DNA of 64,000 nucleotides, taken from positions 1 to 64,000 of the forward strand of contig JAOCPU010000093.1 in NCBI GenBank assembly GCA_035772785.1, read 5' to 3'. Source of the DNA: Phlebiopsis flavidoalba. Lineage: Eukaryota > Basidiomycota > Agaricomycetes > Polyporales > Phanerochaetaceae. Numbering within the stretch: position 1 is the first letter of the stretch; every line of letters starts with the position of its first letter. Of the stretch, positions 13,400 to 25,213 are shown piece by piece. The translations under genes and the position numbers were made by a program. The notes beneath the pieces are model-generated. The model was not told the origin of the DNA. It did not search any database and saw nothing but the letters and a program-made list of their open reading frames with translations.

Positions 13400-14035
13400 G
13401 CGCGGGCCCGTCGACGGCGAAGCCGCAGCCCGTCGTCGTGCTCCAGATCCGCGACTACGCCTTCCCCGCGGGACGACGCGCGGCACGCGGGGCGCGGGCC
13501 CGACGTTTGCCGCGCGAAACGAACCGTCCTCCTGCAACCGCGGCTCGGTGTTACTCGACCGCGTCGTCGTCCTCGGCGTGTCTCGGGACGCACGGCGAGG
13601 ACGCCGCGGACCCGCGCCAGAGCGGGTTCGGCGCGTTCCGCTGGAACACGCTCAGTGCGCATTTCTGGGGGCGGGCCGCGACGCGGAGGCGAGGGCACGG
13701 GGGGCCCTCGCAGGTCGATTTTGGGCGGGAATTTTGAGCAGGCGGATGACGAGGACGAGGACGACGCAGGCGGCGATTATGAGGATACACACCGAGGATG
13801 AAGAGTACGGCGCACAGCCGGCAGACGATGAGCCCCTGATCCCCGGCACGTATCGCGCGCTATATCCATTCGATCCCGAGTGCGGGACGGTGGCAGAAAT
13901 TTGGCGTTCAGAGAGGAAGAGCAAGTCGTGCATGTGTGTCGACGGGGGAGGCGGCGTCGGCCATGGGCGATTGTAGAAAAGCAAGCGTGGTGGGCACGCT
14001 CTTGTTTCCGGAGAGCTATCTTGAGCTCGGTGACA
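13400..14035 (+). pseudogene. SH3-domain protein, frameshifted
   Basis: Across three frames the pieces give one protein ending in an SH3 domain. The order is IRDYAFP (13447-13467), GRGPDV nearby, FGAFRWNTLSAHFWG (about 13626-13670), an acidic stretch GGNFEQADDEDEDDAGGD (about 13723-13777), and EEYGAQPADDEPLIPG (about 13802-13850). The SH3 core follows: TYRALYPFDPE (ALYDF-type motif), LAFREEEQVVHV, WAIVEK, and FPESYLEL (the usual PxxYL/V end) near 14010-14030. SH3 domains bind proline-rich partners; the layout (unstructured N-terminus, single C-terminal SH3) resembles fungal Nbp2-type adaptors, which is inference from memory. At least five frame changes occur in ~600 nt. The 5' end is not defined. 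Confidence 0.6.
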
Positions 14036-15353
14036 AGCAGACGAACGAGCTCACCAACTTAGTTAAGGTCACCTTACTGACATTTTATTTTGCTTTTCGG
14101 GCGTAGCTCACACGTCTACTATACACCCTGCGCTGGCGCAGAATCGTATTCGAGGGCATCGGTTGTTGGTTCTCACCCACACAATGTTACTAGGTACCGG
14201 CATTGAGCCCCCTCCTCCCTTCAATCATTTTCGTCTCTGATACAGCCTACTGCCCAAATAACACGCCGTCAGCGACCTCATTTACTGCACGACCTTGGAA
14301 ACAGGCGGACGTTTTAAAGCAAACGCAGAACTATCGTAGATAGAACCGTCGTTACGGGTGGTAGACAAAACTAGAGTTTATGTGATCCACAGTCTATCGT
14401 CGACTCGCCATTGAACTGTCGATTATTTGTGCCCACCGTCAAGGGACGGGTCATAACTGTCAATCAAGGACTTAGGCAGCCAACTCAGGACTTGCATGAA
14501 GCACCAGGAAACCCCCCTATAGCTTAGTGAGCATTCGAACATACTTGTAAAAGCTCAATCACTTTAGTACCCGAACATTAATTGCTAGGGACAGCCGCTA
14601 TCCATGATACCAGTATAATCATGGCCATACAAAGCCCCACCCCCCACATTCCCCTCGCCGAGTCGATACTTAACTCATCTATCTTCCTCCAACGTTGGGC
14701 GGCCATGCCGACCAGCGCATGGTCACGTTCACCCTAAACATTTCTTCCCGTTTCAAATTCAACGGGTTAAATATCCAATCCAGTACTCGGGCACGTCTGC
14801 GTCACGCGATTGGTGGTGCTCAGACAGTGCTATGTCGAATTGAAGCGTATTAGAGGTTCCGGACGTAGTTCGTCCAAGCGTATAAGCGCTGCGTTCGGCA
14901 CCCGGGGAGCGTGGCGTCCCACCGTGAATGGTCAAGCACAAGTGGTGTCTGCCGGCCCTTAGACTCGCAGGTCGCTCTGCCAACCTGGAATGGCCAGACT
15001 TCGGAGTAGGTCGAGAAGGGAGATGGAGCCCCCACGAGCGCCGGGACCCAGTGCGCCGGCGAACGGACGCCAAGAACGGCTGGGACTCCGTGAGCAGGCA
15101 TGGCTGGGTAGTGCGAAATTCCTTCTCCGGGGGGGGGTTTTCCTGCCGGCATGACACGGGTCCTGTCACGTACGTACAGTGCAAACGACCGCTCAGCGGG
15201 ACCCCGCGCTAAATCGCCCCGCCTTCGTGAGCGCACGCTGAGCGTGGCGTCGGTGACGCTCGGCACTTTATGTCGGGCATGTTCACGACGCTCGATCCTC
15301 GCGGAGCTGCGCTGAGCTGGTGTTAGACATGCCAGCCTGTTTGTTAGTCATTA
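14036..15353. other. Intergenic, nothing recognised
   Basis: About 14060-14760 is AT-richer with stops in all frames. At 14760-15270 open frames on both strands overlap without any domain I recognise. Confidence 0.45.
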
Positions 15354-16150
15354 CTAAGACGGCGGGTTCCATGCGGTCCGGTTCCCACATAGGTCAAGTG
15401 CTAGCCTCCGTAAGCTGACTGACTGACGGCCGTGGATCCAGCGTACGACGCGTTGCACAAAAGCGTTTGCCATCAGCTGAGGTCTGCGTAGGTGGGGCCG
15501 CAGTCTGTAGAGTGGAAAAGAATACGCGCAGAGAGTGCGTTGGGATGAGGTGCAGGAAATGGTGGCAGCTTTGCAGTTTCGTAGAATTCTGCCCGAAATC
15601 ACAATTACGTCCATGTTGTAGGGCTGTAAATAATCCCGCATGCACTCGCGCACACCCGTTGTCAATCTTCTCCAATTCCGGTCGAACCATCGCTGGGATC
15701 GCAGTACCCTGTGCCAACATTCTAGCGTTCGCAGGTTCTTGAGTTGCGCCAGGGGCTTGAAAAGTTGGGGGGCGTGAAGTTCTGCCTTACAGTCACTGAG
15801 TGCCCACGCTTTCCTGTGATCGCAGATGAGCGCAAGGACAGGTAAACCGCGAAAACAAGAATGTGAAGGGTGTCCCAATTCGTCGACACGCTATTGAAAG
15901 CTCTTCTAGCTTGGAGCAAGGACGATGGCATATGGGTAAAAAGCGCGGACACAGGGAATGGCAATACATGTGGCAGGTCATATCCAGACGAAACCAGGGT
16001 CGGACACAAACAAAGTATGTAGCAATGGGGAGGAACTCTTCCTCCCTTCTTCCAGTCTCCCAGGAGCGATAATGAGGAGTGTTGTTGGGAAGAGAAACGG
16101 CGATGCCCTCCTGGACGACTAAATGGTTAGTTGTCAAGGAGCACATTCGT
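15354..16150 (-). pseudogene. F-box-family leucine-rich C-terminal fragment
   Basis: On the minus strand the translation contains SKLEELSIACRRIGTPFTF (about 15925-15870), then LPVLALICDHRKAWALSD and QLFKPLAQLKNLRTLE (about 15765-15720). These are typical of the leucine-rich tail of Agaricomycete F-box proteins. The same PLxQLKNLR motif appears in the fragment at 31640-32611. Frame changes separate the pieces and no F-box is visible upstream, which here is the G-rich block. It is probably a truncated copy. Confidence 0.45.
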
Positions 16151-16275
16151 GCGCTCCCGGTCGACAGCGCCCTTGAGGCTGTGAGATGGAGTCCTTGATT
16201 CTTGCCGCCATATAGATGAACCTAGTTCAAATACTCTCAAAGAAGGGAATCGTTCAACAGGACTACCGAGGAGGC

Positions 16276-17215
16276 GTGAATTTGAGGAGGGGGATGGTTT
16301 GATGAGGGGGGGAGGGGGGGGGGGTGGGGGGTGGGGGGGGGGGGCGTGGGTGTTGAGTTGGGGGGGGGGGGGGGGGGGGGGGGGGTATAACTTGTGAGGG
16401 CGGGGGCGGGGGGGTTGGGTGGGGTGGGGGGGGGGGGGGGGGGGGCGATTTGAGGGAAAAGGCGGTGGGGGTGGGGAGGGGAGGGGGGGTTGGGGAAAAG
16501 GGGGGGTGTTTTGATATGAGGAAAATGTGTTGTTGGAGCGGAAACGGGGGGGGGGGGGGGAATGAGGGGGGGGGTGGGGGGGGGGCGGGGGGGGAGCGGC
16601 TAAAATGGAATTGGGGGGGGGGGGGTGGAATAGCGGGGGAATACTTGATGGGGGGATGGGGTAATGATGGTGGGGGGGGGAAAGGAAAGGGGCGGGGGGG
16701 GGGGGGGGGCGCAGTGGGGGGGGAGGGGGACAGGGGGGGGGAAGGGGGGTCGGGGGGAAATTTGGGTATTTTGAGGGGGGGCGATTTGGTTAGTGGAGGG
16801 GGGGGGGAGGGGCACAATAGGGTTATCAAAAGGGGGTGAAGGGAAGGGGCGTGCGCTTGCGGGGGGGGGGGTGGAGGGCGGGGGGGGGGGGGGGGCGGGG
16901 GGGGGGGGGGGTGGGGGCGGGGGGGGGGGGGGGGTGGGGGTGGGTAATTGAGGGGGGGGGGGGGGGGAGGGGTGGGGGGGGGGGGGGGGGTCGAGGGGGG
17001 GGGAATTTGGGAGGTGGGTTGATTGTTGAGGGGGGCGGGGGTTGGTTGGGGGGGGGGGGGCGGGGAAAGGGGGGGGGGGGGGGGGGTGATCAGTTTAAAT
17101 TTGTTTTTTGTTTTTGAGAATGAGGTTTGAGTGGGGGGGGGAGGGGAGCGGCGGGCGGGACCTAGGAAAAATAGGGGGGGGGGGGAACATATTGTTGTTG
17201 AGGGTGGGGGGAGGA
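16276..17215. repeat. ~0.94 kb G-rich low-complexity block
   Basis: Nearly the whole segment is runs of G (many of 8-20 nt) separated by one to several A, T or occasional C. Other stretches reach about 25-30 bases (e.g. AATGTGTTGTTGGAGCG near 16520). The flanks on both sides are ordinary sequence. The minus strand reads as one long poly-proline frame, which is a composition effect. It has high potential for G-quadruplexes on the plus strand. The alternative is an artefact of two-colour sequencing (dark cycles called as G) or a failed consensus. Confidence 0.95.
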
Positions 17216-17221
17216 GGCGGA

Positions 17222-20200
17222 ATAAATTGAAGTCAGACGGAGCGATTACACCCAAACCATACCATGTTGTCTGAGCACCAACGCCTCTCGTTTCCAGGGA
17301 CATACAGCATCTGGCATGCATGCAACATAAAGGAAGGGAGGACTGTCCATACTCACACATCCACACAACCGGCTATAATAGACAGGTCTCCATTGCAACG
17401 CCTTGCATCTCCGTGCGCGCCAGCGAGGACCAAGAGTGGACCTATTGTTGACAACCGCAAAGCCACCACAACCTCTGTGACGTGATATGTCCAGAACGCA
17501 CAGCTAGAAAACACAACTCGTGCATATGCGCAAGTTTCACTCATGGTAACGTGGAACATCAATATGGGATACACATATAAAAAAGACCAATTCCGCACGC
17601 TAGAATATCTGCTCAACACACAACCAGAGATTGAACCCAGTTCCGCACACTTAACGTCGGGTATAAGTCGGAATGTCTGACGCAGTTCAACAAATCAACG
17701 ATTACTAACCTTCACCAATCCAACACAAGGGCGCTTACGGCACCTCGGAATGCCCACTAATATGCTAACATTATCCACCAACTCCGATAAATAAAACCCC
17801 CGCGAAAGTGACTGGTTCGTTTTTGAATAAAACGCTCCACGACTCCGATTGAATGCCTCGAGAACGTGATTGTTGACAATGGGCTATTCCGAAATGGGGG
17901 GGGCCACCAATATAAAGAACACACTGTCTCGCCCAGTAAGCGCAACCTGTCCGCCTCCGCAAAGGCGACCGTGTCCGCCCACGTGATGTCACCTGGCTCA
18001 CAGACCATGCAAAGGTGTCACGTCACGGTGACCCACGGCCACCTAATGCACCAGATCAAAATACAGCCGTTTATCCTAGGTATAACCTGTTGGTATTGGA
18101 TGTCCTGATTCTTTTGACCAGAGAGTTGCATGAAACAAATGTCCTAAATCACAAACTTGTGTACAAATATTAATGACTGTGTCATTTCTCGAGTGAGTCC
18201 TGAGCGTGACTGTCAACCAGTGTGATGACAGAGAAGCATGAACAGTGGCCTGCCGACGTTCGGGGTGGAAGGGGGTTGAGCGCGGGTGCTCTTTTTTCTC
18301 TCACTAATGCACACTACTGGACTCCCTTATTGCTATTCTCCAGCCTCTTTTCTCCTCTCATACAGCATTATTTTGAACACTTAAACTTCTGCAGACCTTT
18401 ACTCGATTTTATCATCCACTGTCTGCCCGAAATGGAAAGAACGATATCATCGTTGGCGCAGCCGTCAACTCAGCATGACCATTACAATGTGCCTAACACC
18501 GATCTGTCGTTTCTTCCTGCTATGTCCAACATACTCTTTCAAGCATTACCACATATTCCTCTCAATTTAATACCATCTTGCTGGCTCATCGATGTGGGCG
18601 TCGGCCCAAATTGGTCTTGAGTGACGCTTATGTCGCCACTCCTGCAGCCTAATCCTCACCATGTCTTTGCTTAACACATGGCTATGGCATAAAGGATTAG
18701 TAATATTAATATATATAATTTTAAAGTGCGTATATCTCATGCAAAGTTTGCTCGTGTACTCAGTGTGCATTTGACGTATATCCGCCAAGGTTTCTTTTGC
18801 ACCACGCCACTCTGCCATTCATCTGGCCCATTAAAAAAGCCACACTGAGCAGAGGACACGCACACAGTTCTCTTCACCCTGGCGGCAGCGCCTCCGATGG
18901 TCACGACCTATTCCTATTTATCATGTCCATTTATATAACTGCCGCACCACCAACGTGACTAGTGTATTGCTCTAATTAATATTAGCGCATTTATTGATTA
19001 TATTGTTTATCAAGAGTGTCACACCAATTACCACACAACTTCGCAGTTCGAAGCGGAAGAAGAATACTCATATGATTCAATTCCAGCGATGCTTCAGGTT
19101 GGGATGAGCATCAATTGTGGAAACGGCGCATGGTATGGATTATTGGATCATGAGCAAATGCTTCTTTACATGGTATAGAATATGCATTTTTCAGTCAGCT
19201 GTTTACAGTTCAAGCTAATAGTTTTTTGCCTTAGGACCTCATGCTACAAATTGCGCCCAGCTTTATTAAACCAGTCGCTAGGACAGCCTTCCCCATCAGC
19301 CTCCCTTTCCTGAAAAATTGGCCGTCTTATATCCCTTTAACGTGAGGCTGGGCATGTATGGGATGCGTGTTTGTTAATTGCTCAGTCCCAAATTCTACGA
19401 AATCATCGACCAGCAACAATTCTCCAACTGCGTAACGTCCTAGACAATCCCGCAGGGAAGGCTTCTAACAAGAATCCAGATGCGAGATATCAGATTACAA
19501 AGAGCCCTGAGCGCAATGGCGCAATGATACCGTCTATTTCCCCCCCCCCGCTGGACTGGTGAGGAGGTTCCCTCCCCCATTGGTGCTTTAAGTGCACACG
19601 CTTTGGGTTTCTTTGGCATTTGTCTTTGCATGATAGAGGAGCTTCCCGTTAATACTTGAATAGCTAAAACCTCTGTGATTGTCGTAGACGGCATCACATC
19701 GGGACATCCTTGCTGCAGTGTGCATAAACTGCCAAGAGGCTCTGCCAATCAGCGACATCGTTTTTTGCCCTACGCATGCAAATTACGTCCCGCATATGCT
19801 CTGTTCAAAGGTTGCAAGCAGCCACGTAGATCCCACGAGAAATCGCGCAACTGCTCAGACACCACTCACAAGAAGGTTGAAAGAGCATTATACTCAGCAA
19901 GGCAAGGCTCGTATTCGGTCCTTAGATAGACTTCAGCACCATACATACGCAGCACGGCCATAGGGCATAGTGCTTCGCGCTGACTCCTAATGCCAAGAAG
20001 GAAAGTTGAACTCCGTAACTTTGGTCATAGCGTCTCAAAGACCACCTGACGCACACAGGAGTGTCACCATTATACGGCGCAGGAAAGTTTGTAAACCGGC
20101 CATTACAAGCACATAGCGTGTCCAGATAAACCAGAGATGGCAACAAAAAAATGCTGAAGCTCAGTTTGGACGCAAGCGTCACGCACAACGAGCAGATTAT

Positions 20201-20970
20201 TGTTGCTCCGTGCGGACGTTCATCATTGCTCAGTGCAACAATGTACGGAGCGATAGCCAGCAGTGACCAAGTGCTTGTAATGGTATGCCAGTATTTTGAT
20301 TTGATTTTTATATCATATCTTAATATTATTAACATAGGAATTCATACGAAAATACATATGCACTTGGCTACGGCCCAGAGCATATTATCTTTGACAATGA
20401 ACTGCTCCGCTTAAAAGCTCTCTGCCAAGATCGTCAATGGTTTCATTCTCCAACGAGGACTCTCAGTCGATGTGTTCCACTTTGGCTGTAACACAGCATT
20501 TACGACAAATTTTGCCAAGAAAAACTGCAACCCTTCTTCGTTTTCCGGGGGGGGGGGAGCTGCCCCCGGTTCGCGACGATGGCGGATGGTACTTTAACCT
20601 CAATCAATTGCAGAGCAGACTAATGTCTGGCTCGGCGGGGTACAATGCCATTTGCCGCAGAGATGCAGGTAGATAAGTTTAAGCCTTTTTCTTAGCAGAT
20701 GAGACAATGATTAATACGCGTCGACGCGGAACAAGCCTCACCCCATGGAGACCAGCTTTAACAAAAGCAATCGGTCAGCACACGCTCCAGGAATCATTGG
20801 TCTTGGGTTATTTTGTAATTAGTGGACACCCGCGCTCAAACCTCCACAGCATATTTGTATATCATTTGTCCAATCCGTCAACTAACTTGCCGACTCAGGG
20901 GCCTGTAGTGCTAACCACCATCACTATCGGACCACCAACCAACCGATAGTGCCTTGCAGTTGCGCTGTCT
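17222..20970. other. AT-leaning region, no supported gene
   Basis: No conserved domain on either strand. A short stop-free stretch (+) at about 18963-19171 includes SQFEAEEEYSYDSIPAMLQ without a start codon. Another at 19715-19830 (+) has a Cys-rich run (CINCQEALPISDIVFC). Both are too short to assign. An 11-nt G run lies at 20547-20557. Confidence 0.45.
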
Positions 20971-20973
20971 GTC

Positions 20974-22200
20974 ATGCTGTTGAGCGACCACGGTGGACGC
21001 CTCTGGTTTCTTCTCTTTCTACAGCATGTTCATTGGCGCACTCGTATGTTACGATGCGCCCTTCGGCTGTTTGAAATCCTCTGGTGCGCGTGCAAGGCCC
21101 TTCAGAGTGTGTGGCCAGCTCAAACCGTCTCACGACTTACGGCTACACCATCCTACCGTGTTTCAGTGTGTGTCCAGATCCCCAAGTCAAAAACTGCCAT
21201 TAGAACCGCTACACCCACCCCAACTCAGCCACTATTGCACTATTTCTATACGACGCCAATCATCGAACGCGTTCAGATCCCTGACAACGAAACAGCCGCC
21301 AACCCACAAAACAGCCGAAAACCACACCCTTTCCCTGCCTTGACACGACATCAACCACTCGCCCTGCTCGACGCGACTGCAAACGCAGCCACGGACCCCC
21401 CCCCCCCCCCGGCTATGTTTAGACGTATTGCCAAACGCGCTTGCACTCACGGTAACAAGCTGTCGACGCGACGATATGGGTGCAACTGCCCCGCCAACTT
21501 TACGACGCGCAGTCCCCAGTCGACTTCGACCAGTTTATATTATGCAAAGTCTTCGCCGCCGAACGCGACCGAACGCGCTGTTACGGGCTAGGACTGGCGA
21601 CGACAAGGCTACGGCACGAGCTAGGACGCGACGACAACGCAGTTGGCGCACCGGCAGGCCGAGAGATGATGAAGAAGGACCCCCCCGACGGCCAAGGAAT
21701 AGCTTGGCGAGAGACGAGGGACTCAGGGTGGGATGTCGTGGCTGCAAGAAGAGCTCGTCAAAACGCGCTACCACGGCACGGCTAGGATCGCAACGACTGC
21801 AGACGTGTAATGTGCGACCGGGCCCTGTCTACTGCCCTCCGCGACTTGCTCTTGACCCCCACTCACACAACAAACAAGGGTGAGAGTCCCCCGCCCCCGC
21901 AACCTACACCACACCCTCGACCCTCAACTCGACAACCGGGATTCCCTGCTTGCTGTCCCCCACTCTCTCCACCTCACGCCACAACGCGCACACCGCTCTT
22001 CATGAGGAGCCAACACCACCCTGTCTAAATTGATTAGAGCGTCGACACGAACGAGCCGATATACTTCGGCCAGCGAAAGCGTGGACGGTACGGCTACCAC
22101 GAAGTGGGTGAGGTTCTCGGCTGCAGTGAGGAGTGAGGAGAGGTCGATAGAACGGTCGTCTACGACAGGTGAGTACGAGCACTTCTGTGAATGTGACGAA
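20974..22200. other. GC-rich stretch with a 15-nt C run, no supported gene
   Basis: A plus-strand frame stays open from about 20974 to 21591, with a Pro/Thr-rich, compositionally biased translation and no domain. A 15-nt C run (21396-21410) interrupts it. I cannot support a gene. Confidence 0.4.
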
Positions 22201-22286
22201 CAACTCACCAATGCACTACAGATGCCTGGCCTCGTGCAACCTTCGACAATCCCGTCGCACTCGCCGCGCGGGGGGGGGCGTACCTA

Positions 22287-23206
22287 CACCCCGCGCCGCG
22301 CCTCGTCCCAACAACACGGCGTAGGGGGGAGATATGCTTGCGCGTGCACGAGCACAAAAGGCCAGCACCCGCGCAGGAGCCGCCACCCAGCACACCGCAC
22401 TCGCCGCTGCGCAAGCAGCCGCCCCTCTCTGTACGACGCATGCAGGCCATCTAGGGTTTAACACACACCCCGCGCCGCGCCTTTCGTCCCAACAACACCG
22501 TCGTGCACGATGGCTGTACGACCATTGTACGACACATTCAGGCCATCACACACCGCCGCCAATGCCTACAAGACCAGCTATCTGACCTCTGACTCAGCAA
22601 ACGAGCACAGGTTCTTCGACGCCCTCCGACTTTCTCTCAGCGACCTCACAACGTCGCGCCCTCGCGCCCCGTTTGCCCCGCCCTGACCCCAGCTCTTCCA
22701 ACCCCCCGCGTCCTCGCCCGCCGCCGCGACAACGAACGGCTGCTGTATCGCGCCGAGACTTTCGAGTTGCAGGGCATTAGTACCACGCCCGCCCTCTCGC
22801 TCGTCAGGCACTGGGCCCAGCGCCCGTGCAGCAACTGGTCTGCACTCTCGAAGGCCCGCCCTCAGCGCTCCCTCTCGCTTCTCTATCTCTCTCTCTCCGC
22901 ACCCACGCCTAAGACGTGTTCAGCAGCACGCTGCCTCGCGCTCGCTCTCAGAAGACGGCGCACACACGCGGTACTACACCCCGCGCCGCGCCTCGTCCCA
23001 ACAACACGGCGCAGGGGGAGAGAATGCTCGCGCGTGCGCGAGCACAACAGGACCAGCACCGCGCAGGAGCCGCGCCCAGCACGCCGCAACTCGCCGCTGC
23101 TCGCCGCCCTCCGCCGTACGACACATGCACCACCACACGGCTCCGCGCCCTCCGACTTTCTCTCAGCGTGACGTCGCGACGTCGCGCCCTCGCGCCCCGT
23201 CCGCAC
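22287..23206 (+). repeat. Dispersed direct repeats in GC-rich DNA
   Basis: A ~160-bp unit starting CACCCCGCGCCGCGCCTCGT occurs at 22287-22452 and again at 22977-23133, with strong similarity. A shortened third copy at 22466-22540 keeps both ends but lacks the middle. A second shared segment (starting GCCCTCCGACTTTCTCTCAG) occurs near 22621 and 23147. A third (CTCTCGAAGGCCCGCCCTCA) occurs near 22846 and 24226. Together these suggest a complex locally duplicated unit spanning 22.3-24.3 kb. Its open frames are composition effects. Confidence 0.75.
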
Positions 23207-23640
23207 CCATTGGGGATGCAGCAAATGCGCTAAGCCGAGACGACGGAACGGCGTCCGGCGGTCGTCGGCGTCGAGAAAGGATATTCGGCGAGCTGGGGGC
23301 GATGGCTTTGACGAGTGGAGTCGAACCGACGCGGTGGGTGCCTGGTGGCGAGTTTGCTAAGCCAGCGGGTCTTGGTGGTGCGGTCGTCGCGCACTCGAGC
23401 GTCGCGGCGAAGAAGAGCGGGCTGGTTGTGCGCAAGTGCGTGTACTGCGAAGGTAAGCATTCCCTTGTTTAATGTTCTTTACAACATCGCGCGACTCTCA
23501 CCTTGAGGTGCTGTCGGCGCTCTCACAGATCCTGCGCTGCCTCGGTAAGCATCATAGTCAAAGTCAGGGCTACGACTCGTAGAATTGACGTACCGATGTT
23601 CATTTGTAGGGATTTTTCATTTGTAGTCAGACCGCGTCGA

Positions 23641-24062
23641 GACGACGTATCGACGTCCCGCGACCAGTGATCTCGATCCACGGAGGTGCGCGTATGACCG
23701 CTGTGAGGCTCTTGCAGTCCATCGCTGACGTCGTGCTCGTAGCGTTCTTGTTGACGAGAGCGGCGCCGTCCCGCTCACGTTTTCGCGCCGGTTGCGTGCA
23801 TCGAACGAGACGACCGTATCGTCGTCCCGCGAACAGGGTCTTGATCCCCAAAGGTGCACGCGCATGTTGAAAAGCCGTGTAGCGCATCGCTGACGTCGCG
23901 CGCAGGACTTCTCGCTGATGCGAGCGGCGAGCTTTGGCGGCCCTCGCACAGCGCCAGGGCGAGATGACATATCGCCGTCCCGCGACGAGGTCTTGATGTC
24001 CAAAGGTGCGCATGCATGCTAATAAAGCCTTGTGGTGTTGCTGCTGACGTCGTTGCGCGTAG
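23641..24062 (+). repeat. Three tandem diverged ~155-170 bp repeats
   Basis: Units begin near 23641, 23809 and 23963 with variants of GACGACNGTATCGNCGTCCC. Next come a CGCGANNAGNGNTCTTGAT-like segment, an AAAGGTGCNCGCGCATG-like segment and GCTGACGTCG. Periods are about 168 and 154 bp. The minus-strand translation repeats LVAGRRYV / LFAGRRYG in register. That reflects the DNA repeat and does not prove coding. Confidence 0.75.
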
Positions 24063-24647
24063 TCTGGGAGTACGCTCGTGCGCCGCCGACCGAGCACGCC
24101 CCCCCCCCAATCAAGGAGGCGACGCTCGCCGCGCGGACCGTGTTAGCACCACGCCGCCCTCTCGCTCGTCGCACTCGGGCGTGATGCACCGTGCAGCCCG
24201 TCGCTGCACGGTGCAGGGTGGCATGCACTCTCGAAGGCCCGCCCTCAGCGTGCGCTCTCGCTCGTTTGCCTCGCTCTCGCCTCACTGTGACGACCGTACT
24301 GGGCCGACGCCGTTGCTGCTCGCGACGCTCTCGCCAAACAAGCTGCAATCACACACACATCGCAAGCTTGTTTGCGAGCATCGACGTATTGCTGCGTGCC
24401 ACGAGCGCGGCGTGTACGCGGAGTATGGTTTATGAGAGGGGAAAAGTGATGATTGGGAAGCCGTGAATATGGACTGCATACTATTTAAACTAGAGAACAT
24501 TTACATAGAAATATACGTGAAACAAAACTACAGGTGATGAATTGAGAGCTTTCAGAGTGTCGACAACATTACATTAATGTCTATTCAAGAGAAGGAGAAG
24601 AAGAGTCAGAAGAATGACCAACGAGCCTGTCGCTTCTGCGCCATTCT

Positions 24648-25213
24648 TCACGTCTTGATACGGAGCCTTGTGATCTTCAGCAAACCGTTTCCAGAGACCC
24701 ATTTCTGTGCGACCCCGAAACCAATATACTTCTCTCGAGCCTCAATTGAGCTATTGAGCCATCGCATTCGGTTTTCGTAGAAGGTGGTGGCTTTTGTAGG
24801 TCTTATCAGGGAAATGTTCACCAAAGACCATCCTGGCGTCTTCTTGCTGTCCTTTGAAGACTCGAACGCAGAGAAGCACTTGTTCATGTCTACAAAGTAC
24901 GCATCTCCCCCACCGTACGCCCAGGGCCACTGTAGTAGGGTAATCAGCGCGTCAACTAATAATAACAACAATTACGGGTACGTACCTTGGCTGCAACCAG
25001 TTTGTCCGAAGGCCCTAAGTCATCATCACTATCAGAAATGATGATTACGTCTCCTTGGTTGGATGCTTGTCGTGGAAAGACAGCACCACAGAGAGGAGAG
25101 GGAGGATTCACTGAGATCGACAAACATGGACAGAGCAGGAAGTTGGGGAACGGCCTCACATCAGGGAAAATCCAGGTGGATAAAAAACGTTTTTTAACCA
25201 AAGAAACTCCCAA
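24648..25213 (-). CDS. Unknown small protein, two exons
   Basis: The minus-strand exon up to 24986 ends DVIIISDSDDDLGPSDKLVAAK. A clean 56-nt intron at 24985-24930 (gtacgt...gctgat...ctacag) joins in frame to WPWAYGGGDAYFVDMNKCF. The second exon continues through TTFYENRMRWLNSSIEAREK to a stop at 24648. An acidic DSDDD patch followed by a WP..Y-VDM...F..F and FYE.R.RW pattern resembles an uncharacterised protein type I associate with Agaricomycete repeats; this is from memory and unverified. No in-frame ATG was found upstream: the frame extends to about 25213 through the inverted-repeat terminus of the neighbouring element. The 5' end is therefore undefined, or the gene belongs to or was cut by that element. 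Confidence 0.45.

Noticed and set aside
12946..13698. Long minus-strand frame (250 residues) opposite the SH3 gene
   Set aside because: Arg/Ala-rich shadow of GC-rich sequence; the plus strand carries the recognisable domain.
14850..15266. Overlapping open frames on both strands (138 and 94 residues)
   Set aside because: Biased composition without domains on either strand; no basis to choose one.
16263..17366. A 367-residue poly-proline frame on the minus strand
   Set aside because: It is a direct consequence of the G-rich block on the plus strand; there is no non-repetitive coding signal.
19715..19830. Plus-strand CINCQEALPISDIVFC, considered as a small zinc-binding domain
   Set aside because: Too short, no start or splice sites, and no known spacing pattern.
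23317..23327. Minus-strand match to the tRNA B-box consensus (GGTTCGACTCC)
   Set aside because: The flanking stem does not pair, and an A-box-like upstream sequence does not fold into a cloverleaf.
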